Origin: Acholoe squamosa
Taxonomy: Eukaryota; Annelida; Polychaeta; Phyllodocida; Polynoidae
Assembly (NCBI GenBank): GCA_949317995.1
Contig: OX439040.1
Span: 23,617,830 to 23,681,829, forward strand
Length of the DNA: 64,000 nt
Direction of reading: 5' to 3'
The number at the start of each line of letters is the position of its first letter. The stretch's first letter is position 1. Of this stretch, positions 24,491-35,749 are shown piece by piece. Position numbers and translations under genes: made by a program. The notes beneath the pieces were generated by a model that saw only the letters and a list, made by a program, of their open reading frames with translations, had not been told where the DNA came from and did no database searches.

Positions 24491-25812
24491 TCAATAGTAC
24501 AGTCTGGGAGGACTCATACTAGCCACTTTTACCACTTGGGGGCACTGCAAATCATTGCAATAGATAGGAAGCAGTGGGTGTCGTGTTCTGTCATTTTCTG
24601 TTCTGACACCCTTCAACTAGGCCTACTGGTAGATGATATGTAGATCGATATTTCATGATTTACAAACTTAAGCTTTCATGAAATATGATTTTGATTATAG
24701 TCTTGATCTTAGGGAGTAGGCCTCAAGCATTTCAGACCCATTGCTATTATAGTATCACAATAGATATGCTGTTAATCCAAAAGGAAAAATGGGACATAAC
24801 ACATTTTAAGTATTGATCTTTATTGCTGCGATGTATATATACAAAAGTTCTCAAATCTTAAACCTATGGACGGCAGCATTGATCCCATTTTGTCAGTTGA
24901 AACAATCGATTGGGTTAAAAATAAATGGCACAGTTTTCAGGACAATAGAAATATTCCACAGATTTTCAGGTTTTATTTTCATGAAATAATAAACAACAGA
25001 AACACTGCAATTCTCTGATTCAATAACTACAAGAAAGGTACTTGGAAATCCCTACACCAATGCATGACAATGACTACTTATACACATTTTGTGTCAGGAT
25101 CTCGTAAACATAGCAAACAGGCTCAGTTTATCCATATGGCACTAGTCAAAGAATGCTGATAGCTTATAGATGTGATTATGTTGATTTTTCTCTACCAATG
25201 TTTAAAGGCGCAATGAACCGAGGACCTTCATCCACAGAAGGTAGCTTCCTATGAATTAAAATATGATCATGATGTGTTGTAACTTGCACAACTAGTATTC
25301 ATTATTTTGATAATGTTCAGCCACAAATACATGTGGATGGATGCCTGGTCCACTTCAAAGAAGCAGCAAAGGTTGGGAATGTACCTTATCGGCTTGGAAA
25401 ATTACATCAGATTACCAGTGTACAAAATCAAGCCCCAGACATACTAAGTCTTTATAGGATGTCCTTGGTGCATCTTATATGAAAGGTGCGCCTCATATAA
25501 GAGGTATCACAGCACATTACAGCTGATAAGAAATAGTGTTCCACACCTTTCCTATTCCTATAGAAATCAAAGTTAACACAGAATAATTCTTTTATTCCAT
25601 TTAAAATCAACAATATACACCGAGTGTTAACATCATTATTTTACAAATGTAATTACATAGATCATTTCCTATATGCTTGGTTCACAAATATGTGATTTTA
25701 TTTTGGGCTTCATGTCCCACAATTTGGTTATGCAGTTGAAAAAGAAAGAGATGTACAGTTGGAGATACATGGAGGTAAGAATCATGGGACTGTAAGTTAT
25801 TTAGATTGTGAA
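24491..25812 (+). other. gene-less interval
   Basis: AT-rich sequence with no supported ORF. At about 25.46-25.51 kb it has a decayed stretch of 'cttatatgaaaggtgcgcctcatataag' type, related to the TA-flanked MITE at 1837. Nothing else was recognised. Confidence 0.35.
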
Positions 25813-25952
25813 TTTGGTTTGGTTTGGTTTGGTTGATTTAACCTCCGCTAATAGTAGTTAAAATTTAGCAGAGAGACTATGTTTCATTTCTTTTCTGTTT
25901 TTCCCTATTTACTTATAGGGCATTGCCTGATAGGATCAGGCTTCCTTGTTTT

Positions 25953-28900
25953 TCATATTTTGTCAAAGAGCTTGGCTTCCCGCAGGAAATCAAGAATCTC
26001 CTTGTTTCCAGTGCTGTGGAAAACACTGTTCATTGTCGTTGGATTTTTCAGGAATTTCTTCCTGCTTCTCTTGGTTGCCTGACAATGTAGCATGAGATGT
26101 TCCACACTCAGCTGAGTGTTGCATGCCTGACATACAGGTGCCACTTCACCTTTCAGAAGGTGACTGTGTGTCAGTTTGGTGTGACCAGTCCTAAGACGGG
26201 TCAGTTTCACCTGTTCTGGTCTTGTCAGGTTGTCCTCTATGTATCTTTTGCCGACCGTTGGTCGGATGGTTCGCAGCTTGTTGGCATTTGCAGCGTTCCA
26301 TCTGCGCTGCCACTTATCCTGAACATGGACTTTAGCCATGGGTAGGACATCTGTGTATGGCATCTGGTCAGCCCCTACGGGCCTCCTCAGAGCATTTTTG
26401 GCAGCAGTGTCTGCAGCCTCATTTCCTTCGATTCCTATGTGGCTAGGTACCCAACACATAACCACATCTTTGCTTTTTGTTTTGTTCTCTGTGTATGCTT
26501 CCTGGATGGCTCGGATTATAGCGTTTTTTGGATATAGGTCACGTGTGGCTTCCAGACATGGGTGCGAGTCTGAGAAGATGACAAAGTTCTTCATCGTTGA
26601 GACCTTGGTCCAATTTAAAGCTTGTAACAGAGCATTTCCTTCAGCGGTGAAGATACTACTTTGTTTGTGAAGCGCTTTCTTCAGGTTCCCAAAGCGGGTG
26701 TGGACGGCAAATCCGACTCTATTACCATCTTTGGAACCATCAGTGAAGATCGCTTCGTGGTCACTGTACTTGTTCCTGAGTGCTCTGTATTCTTTCTCAA
26801 ATACATGATCAGGAGTTTCGGCTTTCTTGTTCTTATCAAGGTCGAGGGTCACCTTTGGTGTCTCCTGCTCCCATGGAGGGGTCTTTGCGGGTTCATCTGT
26901 CACAATCCGTTTCATAGGAATCCCAGCCTCCCGGAACAGTGCTCTTGTTCTCACTGCCATCGGTTTGACGACATTTGGTTTTTCTCTGTAGATGTTTTTG
27001 TTGTTGAAGATCAACTTGTGAGCTGGATTGGTTGGGTTAGCCCGCACACGTATAGCATACTGTAGTGTGAGCTTCTCCCTGCGCAGGTCCAGTGGTGGGA
27101 TCCCTGCTTCCACATGGAGGCTGGATGCAGGTGTTGTCCGAAATGCCCCAAGACATAGACGGAGTCCCTGATTCTGAATGGGTTTTAGTCCGTCCAGGTA
27201 GGACTTTGGGGCAGAGGCATAGACCATTGACCCATAGTCTAGACGTGACTGAATATACATCTTGTACAAGGTTAGAAGTGTTTCTTTGTCACATCCCCAG
27301 TCTGGATGACTGAGGACCTTTAACAGGTTCATTGCCTTTTGGCATTTTCTTCGGAGGTATTCGACATGGGGCCTGAAAGACAGGATCCGGTCAAATACCA
27401 GTCCGAGGAACTTTATTTCCTTCTCGACTGTTAGTCGTTTCTCATGGAGGGTGAGGTGAGGTTCTTCCTTGCATCCCCGTCTGCGACAGAAATGCACAGC
27501 ACAGGTCTTGCTCTCCGAGAACTTGAACCCGTTCATTTGACTCCATTTCTCCAGCTTAGTCAGTGTCTGCTGGAGGCGGCGTTCTATTGTGGGCATGTGT
27601 CTTCCTTTGTAGCAGATGACGAAATCATCTACATACAGGCAGCACTGGACATCATCTTGAAGTTGTTTCGTTATGCTGTTGATCTTAATGCAGAACAGGG
27701 TCACAGAGAGGATGCAGCCTTGGGGAACACCCATTTCCTGATCCACTTTCTCTGACAGAACCGACCCCAGTCGTACATTGAAAGTCCTGTCCGACAGGAA
27801 GTTCTGAATGAACCCTGTTAGTCTGCCCTTTAATCCAATCTCATGGATGTCTTGCATTATTCCATGCCTCCATGTGGTATCATAGGCCTTCTCCAGATCG
27901 AAGAAGATCCCAACCACATGTTCTTTGTTAGCGAACCCATCTCGGATCCAGCTCTCCAGGCTCACTAGGTGGTCTGTCGTGCTGCGTCCTCGACGGAATC
28001 CTGATTGGTGGATTGTAAGCTTCCCCTTGGATTCGAGGAAGTAGACAAGTCTGTTGTTCACCAACCTTTCCATGGTCTTTGCCAGACAACTGGTCATGGC
28101 TATGGGCCGATAGCTTGAGGCCAGAGTTGGGTTTTTCCCTGGTTTGGGAATTGGAACCACTGTGGCCTCTGACCAAGAAGGTGGGAATTTTTCTGTTTTC
28201 CAGATGTCATTGTACACGTCTAGAAGAAGCTCCAGGGTTTCCTCAGGTAGATGTTTTAGCATCTGGTAGTGGATGTCATCTGGTCCAGGACAAGAATCTT
28301 TAGCCTGGCCAAGGGCATATTTCAACTCCTCCATGGTGAAAGGCTTGTTGTAGCTTTCCTTGTTGTTGGAGGTAAAGTTGAGTTTCTTCCTTTCTGTTCT
28401 GGTTTTGTGCTCAAGGAACTTCTCTGAGCAATTGTTGCTCGAAGACACCTGACTGAAATGTTCTGCCAGGGTGTCTGAGATCTCTTTGCTAGACTCAGCT
28501 TTCTGTGCTCCTTTTTGCACGTGGTGCACAGTTGGAGGAGGGTTTCCATTGAGCTTTCTTACTTCTTGGAACACCTTACGCAGGGGAGTGGATTTCGATA
28601 GTGAACCCACATACCTACGGAAGGATTGCCGTTTCTCTTTCTTGAATGTTTGTTTGGTGTTGGCCCTTGCATTCAAGTACTTGTACAAGTTTTCAGTTGT
28701 GATGGTCTTGCTGAACTTGCGATATGTCTTTCTTCGTTCTCTCCTTGCCTCATAGCATTGCTCATTGAACCAAGGGCATTTTTGTCTCTTTTTTGTGATG
28801 GAAGACTTACCAATGCACATGACACTCACTTCCCTGAGGGTGTTTGCGAAGTACTCGGCAGGATGATCCTCCTTTTCCTTGATGAGTGGCCATGATCGAA

Positions 28901-30491
28901 AAGATTGCTTGCATTTCTCTTGGTAGTCCTCCCAGTCCGCTCTCGAGATGTTCCATCTCGGAGGGAGGTCAATGTCAGAGTTCTTCTTCATAGTCTGCAT
29001 GATGATGGGAAAGTGATCACTCCCACAGAGGTCATGATGCACCCTCCAGTCAAAGTCAGCAAAGATAGAAGCGTCACTCATAGTTAGATCGATGGAGGAG
29101 AAGGTTCCTGAAGCTGGATGGTGGTAGGTTGCTTCCTTCTTGTTGAAGAGGCACAAGGACTTTCTGTCAATGATTCTCTCCACCATTCTCCCCTTTCCGT
29201 CTGTCCTGCTGTCTCCCCACACTGCACTGTGGGCATTAAAATCACCCATCAGGATGAATGGGGGTGGCAGCTGATCGACGATTGCTGTCAGATCAGTTTG
29301 TGACACTCTCTCATCTGGGGGTAGGTTTGGTTTGGTTTGGTTTGGTTTGGTTGATTTAACCTCCGCTAATAGTAGTTAAAATTTAGCAGAGAGACTATGT
29401 TTCATTTCTTTTCTGTTTTTCCCTATTTACTTATAGGGCATTGCCTGATAGGATCAGGCTTCCTTGTTTTTCATATTTTGTCAAAGAGCTTGGCTTCCCG
29501 CAGGAAATCAAGAATCTCCTTGTTTCCAGTGCTGTGGAAAACACTGTTCATTGTCGTTGGATTTTTCAGGAATTTCTTCCTGCTTCTCTTGGTTGCCTGA
29601 CAATGTAGCATGAGATGTTCCACACTCAGCTGAGTGTTGCATGCCTGACATACAGGTGCCACTTCACCTTTCAGAAGGTGACTGTGTGTCAGTTTGGTGT
29701 GACCAGTCCTAAGACGGGTCAGTTTCACCTGTTCTGGTCTTGTCAGGTTGTCCTCTATGTATCTTTTGCCGACCGTTGGTCGGATGGTTCGCAGCTTGTT
29801 GGCATTTGCAGCGTTCCATCTGCGCTGCCACTTATCCTGAACATGGACTTTAGCCATGGGTAGGACATCTGTGTATGGCATCTGGTCAGCCCCTACGGGC
29901 CTCCTCAGAGCATTTTTGGCAGCAGTGTCTGCAGCCTCATTTCCTTCAATTCCTATGTGGCTAGGTACCCAACACATAACCACATCTTTGCTTTTTGTTT
30001 TGTTCTCTGTGTATGCTTCCCGGATGGCTCGGATTATAGCGTTTTTTGGATATAGGTCACGTGTGGCTTCCAGACATGGGTGCGAGTCTGAGAAGATGAC
30101 AAAGTTCTTCATCGTTGAGACCTTGGTCCAATTTAAAGCTTGTAACAGAGCATTTCCTTCAGGGTAGGTACAGAGAGCAAAGTGTCATAGGTGAATTTAT
30201 CGTGATACGAGCTGCTACAGCTTGCAGATTTGTAGTCAGTGGTACTTCTTCTTGTGGGTGTTCAGGGGCTAGAAAGAGTGCTACACCTCCCTTAGGGTTT
30301 TCACCACCCGGGATATTGATGTACCCTTTATAGCCCTTTAGTGTGATTTTTCCTGGTTTCAAGGATTTGATTTCTTGCAGGGCAAGTGCCATTGGGTTAA
30401 AGTCTTTGCATAACAGTTGCAAAGACTCCAGATTGGCACTAAAGCCTCTGCAGTTCCATTGGATGATGTTATATTTTGGATCCATTTTCAT
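25953..30491 (-). pseudogene. LINE ORF2 (endonuclease, RT, RNase H), split by self-insertion
   Basis: The start ATG at 30491 opens an AP-endonuclease domain (IIQWNCRGFSANLESLQLL, LALQEIK) up to about 30170. After the insertion the frame resumes at 29326 with the rest of the endonuclease (GDFNAHSAVWG, SDHFPI). RT follows: FRRGRSTTDHL, FFDLEKAYDTTW, GVPQGCILS and the catalytic YVDDFVI. RNase H has IFTDGSKDG, the Glu in TAEGNALL, the Asp in FSDSHP and EGNEAADTAAK. Near the end is a zinc-finger-like CQACNTQLSVEHLMLHC. The 1117-residue C-terminal piece is fully open. The product targets, nicks and reverse-transcribes in the nucleus. Confidence 0.9.
29327..30161 (-). mobile_element. nested 5'-truncated I-type LINE copy (835 bp)
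   Basis: It carries the last 213 codons of ORF2 (from MKNFVIFSDSHPC), a little more RNase H upstream, and the (CCAAA)n tail. GGGTAGGT flanks it at 29319-29326 and 30162-30169. Removing the copy and one flank restores a continuous endonuclease reading frame in the host copy. At two readable positions it matches the copy at 33647 and differs from the host copy (Arg/Gln and TCAATTCC/TCGATTCC differences). Confidence 0.9.
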
Positions 30492-31836
30492 TATTTAGTT
30501 GTTCATACCTGTTTGATGTATGAACTGCTTTTTCTTTTGTCAAAGTTACCATCTGACTTTTCCTGCTGTTACCCGACCTTGTGTGTGCAGGGCTGGGTTC
30601 TGGGCTTTTCTGGTTATTGCGTGTCTTGCTTTTGCTTCGCTTGCTGAAGTCTCTGTCCAACCTGACATGTTTTGAGGAGACCTCTGCAAACGAGGAAGAT
30701 GGTGACGGTGGCCTTGCAAGAGGGGTGGATTGTGTTTCCTGCCCCGGGGTCTCCCTTGAAAGGGACCTCCCAGGGGAAGGTGGGGGCGATCCGTCTGAGC
30801 CCAAATCTGGGTAGTCCTCCTTGCTTTCCTTTTCCTTCCTCTTATCTTCCTCATGTTTCTTTTTCTTTCTTTCCTCCCTCCGGTGGTTGCTCTTTGCAGC
30901 CTGGATGGAGGATTTGCCTTTAGGGGCTCGTTTGCTCTGCTTTCCTTTCCCATCTCCCTTTGATAGTACAGGGATACGGGAAGGAGAGCTATTTGGCATG
31001 ACTTTGGCAGGGATGCGGGGAGTGATGTATCCCACTATTTCCGTTTTGTCACCCGTTTGACAGGCAATTGTCTTCTTCTCGGTAACCACATCAACAAAGG
31101 TCTTTTTCGCTAATGTGGCTCTTACCATCTTCCGAGCAACGGTGATGGAGACTTTCAATTTTGCCCTAATTTTCTGTACTTCTTGTTCTTCAGAGTACTT
31201 TGGGCATTTGCGCGAAAAGGCGGGGTGTTCCCCCTTGCAATTCACACATCGGGCTTTTTCTGGACATTGATGGTCTTCTGTTTTGTCCTTGCTACATCTG
31301 CCGCAGACAGTCTTGCTCCTGCAAGCTTTACCTGCATGCCCAAATTTGTGGCAGTTGTAGCATCTGAGGGGAGGTGGATTGTAAGTCTCAACCCTCACGA
31401 TATGGTACCCACACTTTAAGGTTTCAGGTGGGGTAGGTCTGTCGAATGACAGAATGAATGTGGAGGTTTCCAAGAGTTCTCCTTGTTTGTTTTTATACTT
31501 CATTTGGAAGACGTCTGTGACGCCTTCCGCCTGAAGCTCTTCCTTTATTTCCTCCACTGAAGTGTATCTAAGGCCACTCCAGTGGATGACTCCCTTTGAG
31601 AAGTTGAGAGTCCTATGAGGGGAGACCTGAACCTCAGTGTTTCCCAAGGTGGTCAGTTTTAGCAAGTGAGTTGCTTGCTTTTTAAATGTTACCTCTATTA
31701 AAAGGGTTCCATTTTTACACATTTTGATCTTTGTTTGTCCAGCTAAACTGGTCACGGTTTTGTCTATAACGAAGGGGGAAATCTTCGCCAATGTTGTGTC
31801 TTTGTTTTTGGCTTCGACTACCAAGAATCTAGGCAA
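30469..31836 (-). CDS. LINE ORF1, gag-like RNA-binding protein with zinc knuckles
   Basis: About 455 residues are open. The N-terminal region resembles the RRM-like start of I-type/arthropod-style gag proteins (PRFLVVEA, VSPHRTLNFSKGVIHW). Three zinc knuckles follow: CYNCHKFGHAGKAC, CGRCSKDKTEDHQC and CVNCKGEHPAFSRKC. The C-terminal half is a Lys/Arg/Ser/Pro-rich low-complexity tail. The first codon of the frame, at 31836, is TTG; no ATG lies upstream before a stop at about 31900. The true N-terminus may therefore be missing. The stop at 30469-30471 overlaps the ORF2 start. Confidence 0.8.
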   Translation of the reverse strand: MPRFLVVEAKNKDTTLAKISPFVIDKTVTSLAGQTKIKMCKNGTLLIEVTFKKQATHLLKLTTLGNTEVQVSPHRTLNFSKGVIHWSGLRYTSVEEIKEELQAEGVTDVFQMKYKNKQGELLETSTFILSFDRPTPPETLKCGYHIVRVETYNPPPLRCYNCHKFGHAGKACRSKTVCGRCSKDKTEDHQCPEKARCVNCKGEHPAFSRKCPKYSEEQEVQKIRAKLKVSITVARKMVRATLAKKTFVDVVTEKKTIACQTGDKTEIVGYITPRIPAKVMPNSSPSRIPVLSKGDGKGKQSKRAPKGKSSIQAAKSNHRREERKKKKHEEDKRKEKESKEDYPDLGSDGSPPPSPGRSLSRETPGQETQSTPLARPPSPSSSFAEVSSKHVRLDRDFSKRSKSKTRNNQKSPEPSPAHTRSGNSRKSQMVTLTKEKAVHTSNRYEQLNNENGSKI

Positions 31837-31837
31837 A

Positions 31838-32262
31838 GGATCCTTATTACACTTGATCCTTGGGGACGAGAACCAAGGGGCTGTACATTCATGAAATCCT
31901 TATTACACTCAATCCTTGTAGACAAGAATCAACGGATCTTTATTACACTTGATCCTTGGAGACAAGAATCAAGGGGTGTGCATTCATGAAATCCTTATTG
32001 CACTCAATTCTTGTAGACAAGAATTAAGGGATCTTTATTACACTTGATCCTTGGAAACAAGAATCAAGGGGCTGTACATTCCTCATATTGCAATTACACT
32101 CGATCCTTGGAGACAAGAATCAAGGGGCTGTACATTCATTATATTGCGATTACACTCGATCCTTGGAGACAAGAATCAAGGGCCAGCTGCGGTACATTCC
32201 TTAAACTATCATTACAACCGATCCTGGGAGATAAGAATCAAGTTGTTCTACCTTTCTAAAAT
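31838..32262 (+). repeat. minisatellite, ~40/56-bp alternating units
   Basis: About eight units contain ATTACACTTGATCCTTGGAG, then ACAAGAATCAAGGGG, and often CTGTACATTCATGAAAT. Long (about 56 bp) and short (about 40 bp) forms alternate at the left, giving a ~96-bp higher-order period; later units are ~54-66 bp. Each unit contains CTTGAT...ATCAAG, a short inverted repeat. The array directly abuts the 5' edge of LINE ORF1. Confidence 0.8.
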
Positions 32263-32543
32263 TATGAATACTCTTGATCCAGTGCAGTCCTGAGACTGCC
32301 AGTTGATGGCAATTGATGATGTTGATGATGATGTACCACTTCTTTAAATCAACACTGCCGTCTGTCTTCTTGCACCCACTTTCCACTGCACCATGTCACC
32401 TTCGATAACAGTTTAACTGAAATGTAGTATAACATCTGTGATTTATATACAGATGTTAGTACATTCTAATACTCTTTATATGTGAGGATTAAGTTAATTG
32501 CAGACCCACAGGAATTGTACCAATAAGAGTGGGCCTAATTACG

Positions 32544-32907
32544 GAGCCCTGGAAACATCTGTTTTCTACATTCTTTTTCTAAAGTTTGTTTCTGCAACTT
32601 ATATTTTAATTTCCGCAAATTAAATTTTCGTTTAGACAACTTTAATGTCCGTTTCTGCAACATATTTTCGTTCCGGCAATTTAATAGTTTGTTTGTGCAC
32701 AGTCTATCAATTGTGGATATCAAGTTGCAAAAAAAGAAAGATATAAGTTGTGGAAACACAAGATCAAGTTAGAAATGAAAAATTAAGTTGCAGAAGCAAA
32801 ACATTAATTTGCGGAAAGAAAATGTAAACTTGCGAAAACAAAGTATCAACTTGCAGAAACGAACCTGAGAAAAAAAGTATAAAAAAGAGATGTCTTTTCC
32901 AGGGCTC
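32544..32907. mobile_element. foldback (hairpin) element, 364 bp
   Basis: The ends are GAGCCCTGGAAA and its complement TTTTCCAGGGCTC. The left arm repeats 'gtttctgcaactt'-type words about every 20-25 bp. The right arm repeats the complement ('aagttgcagaaac') at least five times. The transcript could fold into a long imperfect hairpin. It has no coding capacity. Confidence 0.65.
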
Positions 32908-33027
32908 TATACCTTATAGATTGATTCTGAACTCAGGGTGTCATATGCATGAGGTGCACCTTATATATGAGGTACTACGGTACTTGTAATTTGATCCCTC
33001 TTGTGGCATAACTAGGCCTATAGTATA

Positions 33028-33138
33028 AGGAGTGGCAGAAAAATGATGACCCCTTTGAGGGGGAGGGCCAACAAAAAATTCACGTGCCCACCTGAAAATA
33101 ATCCACCCTTTCTCTGTTGTTAAAAAAAGACCACTCCC
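33028..33138. mobile_element. deleted relative of the GGGAGTGATCA MITE
   Basis: The left end ggagtggcagaaaaatgatg and the right end ctctgttgttaaaaaaagac plus cactccc are degraded versions of the termini at 6406 and 39657. Most of the interior is lost. Confidence 0.5.
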
Positions 33139-33646
33139 TGAAACCAAAAGATCTCATGACTTTTTAGGAATTTTTGGACATTGGTACCATCATGTATACA
33201 GTGATGCACAGACATTTCTCTCTGTGAACTACGGTAATCCATGAGTTTTATTTGATTTACTATAGAATGGCCATAAAAATGAAGTAGTATGATAAAATCC
33301 TCCAGATTAAAGCAATAAAATGGTTCAGGTTGTTTAACAGTGTCTTAGCTGTTAATTTCTACAGATTTCTATGGGCCTACTGAACGGTCAGAAGCCAGGG
33401 CGACTTGAAAATTCAAAAGCCATACTTTCTAAGGTTATGGGAGTAACAGAGACTGCAAGTTAACTGCACACAATTTTTGGCCCATCGGGAGGGGGGGGGG
33501 CAAAACAGTTTTGAAATTACATATCGACCCCCTGCACAGTTAGTGAGCGGCGACAGCCATGAGAACAAGCCACGTCCGTACTCATAGGGCTGCCAATATT
33601 CATTTAGGCTTCTGCAACTACAGGTAGGCTAATGGTACTAGTGGGA

Positions 33647-34387
33647 TTGGTTTGGTTTGGTTTGGTTGATTTAACCTCCGCTAATAGTAGTTAAAATTTA
33701 GCAGAGAGACTATGTTTCATTTCTTTTCTGTTTTTCCCTATTTACTTATAGGGCATTGCCTGATAGGATCAGGCTTCCTTGTTTTTCATATTTTGTCAAA
33801 GAGCTTGGCTTCCCGCAGGAAATCAAGAATCTCCTTGTTTCCAGTGCTGTGGAAAACACTGTTCATTGTCGTTGGATTTTTCAGGAATTTCTTCCTGCTT
33901 CTCTTGGTTGCCTGACAATGTAGCATGAGATGTTCCACACTCAGCTGAGTGTTGCATGCCTGACATACAGGTGCCACTTCACCTTTCAGAAGGTGACTGT
34001 GTGTCAGTTTGGTGTGACCAGTCCTAAGACGGGTCAGTTTCACCTGTTCTGGTCTTGTCAGGTTGTCCTCTATGTATCTTTTGCCGACCGTTGGTCGGAT
34101 GGTTCGCAGCTTGTTGGCATTTGCAGCGTTCCATCTGCGCTGCCACTTATCCTGAACATGGACTTTAGCCATGGGTAGGACATCTGTGTATGGCATCTGG
34201 TCAGCCCCTACGGGCCTCCTCAGAGCATTTTTGGCAGCAGTGTCTGCAGCCTCATTTCCTTCAATTCCTATGTGGCTAGGTACCCAACACATAACCACAT
34301 CTTTGCTTTTTGTTTTGTTCTCTGTGTATGCTTCCCGGATGGCTCGGATTATAGCGTTTTTTGGATATAGGTCACGTGTGGCTTCCA
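33647..34387 (-). mobile_element. 5'-truncated I-type LINE copy (741 bp)
   Basis: The RNase H end of ORF2 (open from residue group ATRDLYPKNAI to the stop at 33786-33788) and the (CCAAA)n tail are nearly identical to 25813-26540 and 29327-30070. Truncation falls at 'gtggcttcca'. The adjoining 'agagaagatgac' also resembles sequence about 20 bp further into the element, so the 5' junction may include a small deletion. Confidence 0.85.
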
Positions 34388-35687
34388 AGAGAAGATGACT
34401 ACAACTGTGAGTACTACTAATCTTACATATCTATATGTAGTACTAGTAGCACAGTAGTACACAGAAAATAATCCAAGTTAGTAAATACTAATCTAACTTA
34501 GACAAAATCACTCATTAGGCAAAATACCCAACATGTTAGTAACATCTTCCTAATGTGTTAGTAGTAATAACTAACTTATTAAGGCAAGCTGACTTGACTT
34601 AGCCATGTCTAAGGGGTAGTAGTTTTGTCTAAGGGGTAGCAGTTTTGTCTAAGGGGTAGTAGATTTTTCTAACACCAGGTGGCAGTGTGGTTTGCATGAG
34701 GATTTTTATGGTAAGTGCATATCATGGAAAAACCTATGAATGTCAGAATAATGGTGCTTTCAATGACTATCGACATAAGAAAGCCTCTACAATTCAACCT
34801 GGCATGTGATTTAACAGAATACACTTAATAAATATATATTTGTTATTGAAGGAGCAATGAAGAAGAATGGGAACACCTTTTCTGTGGAAATTTAATTTAC
34901 TCATATATCCACATCTTTGACATTATGATAAACCCAGAGCAACTAAGTTCATAGGTTGCAAAGAAAATGATGTGAGGTATTGAACTTGCTTCTGGAATGG
35001 AGAGGCTCTGTTCTGGATGTCTTAACCTATGTGGAGTTTACACTTACCATTTCAGAATTAAGAGAATTGTTATGTTATCTGAAGGTCTATGTAGTTAGTG
35101 GAAAAGTCTAAGGCAAGTTAGGAGGAATTAGGCAAGTCGGGCATTTATCCTAAGGGTTAGGTGTAAACTCCCAAGAAAACTTCGGTGGTTTGGGGACGTG
35201 CAAACTCCCAACTTGGGTTAGCAAGTCCAACGAATGTTAGGCGAAAGGCCTAAGATATTCAGAATATTTTTTTGTGTGTAGCTGCGTCTATCACCTTGTC
35301 ACAGACACAGATACACAGATCTAGTGTCATAAATAGACCCATTCTTGAATTAGTTGGGGGCACTGAGTTATTGATTCAATGTGGACGATATTCTTTTGTG
35401 TTAACCATATGCTTATTTAAGGGTAGAATTGGTGGAGTTTATATGGAACTTAGGCCTACCTGCACATGCCTCAATGCAGTGCCATGTTGATCTACTGGTA
35501 CCTCCTTCTAGCTATGTGTTGGTTGTAACAATCTCTTTATGGTTGCGTTGAGTTGGGGCCATCATGCTTTCTCTGGGATCCTGACGATTGGGAGGGTGGC
35601 TCCCCCAAGTGATCTCAGTTCCAGATATCAGTCAGGCCAGATGCTCTCACTCCTGCCGCCATGAGAGTCGACTGGCACACGCGAGGC
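34388..35687 (+). other. gene-less interval with a 20-bp tandem repeat
   Basis: TGTCTAAGGGGTAGTAGTTT is repeated three times (34607-34666). The surrounding 34.45-35.27 kb is rich in 'aagttag'/'ctaactta' words in both orientations and may be a decayed repeat. No ORF is supported. Confidence 0.45.
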
Positions 35688-35747
35688 TGGCACCATGATG
35701 GCTTCAGACGTGTGGATCTTTGTCCCTTCATTTCACTTCATTATAAT
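35688..35747 (+). repeat. 60-bp repeat B, second copy, at the right edge of the 16-kb insertion
   Basis: Same sequence as 22315-22374. It ends TTCATTATAATA, and a few bases later the DIRS RT frame resumes (tactacaaatgcgg). It therefore marks the right boundary of the material inserted into the RT. Confidence 0.55.
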
Positions 35748-35749
35748 AA

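Larger units (their letters stand above)
25813..31836 (-). mobile_element. I-type LINE (gag-like ORF1, EN-RT-RNase H ORF2), nearly complete
   Basis: The - strand element ends at 25813 in a (CCAAA)n tail (TTTGG repeats on +). ORF1 (31836-30469) and ORF2 (from ATG 30491) overlap by 23 bp, with the ORF2 ATG upstream of the ORF1 stop. ORF2 is split by an 835-bp copy of the element's own 3' end (29327-30161), flanked by an 8-bp target duplication. Apart from that insertion no lesion was seen in ORF2. RNase H after RT and a CCHC-rich ORF1 fit the I superfamily. The 5' end is probably slightly truncated: ORF1 is open back to a stop in the flanking minisatellite without an upstream ATG. Confidence 0.85.

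Noticed and set aside
26097..28895. Many + strand ORFs of 60-134 aa over the I-type LINE
   Set aside because: They are antisense shadows of the long - strand ORF2, and three of them repeat identically in the three LINE copies.
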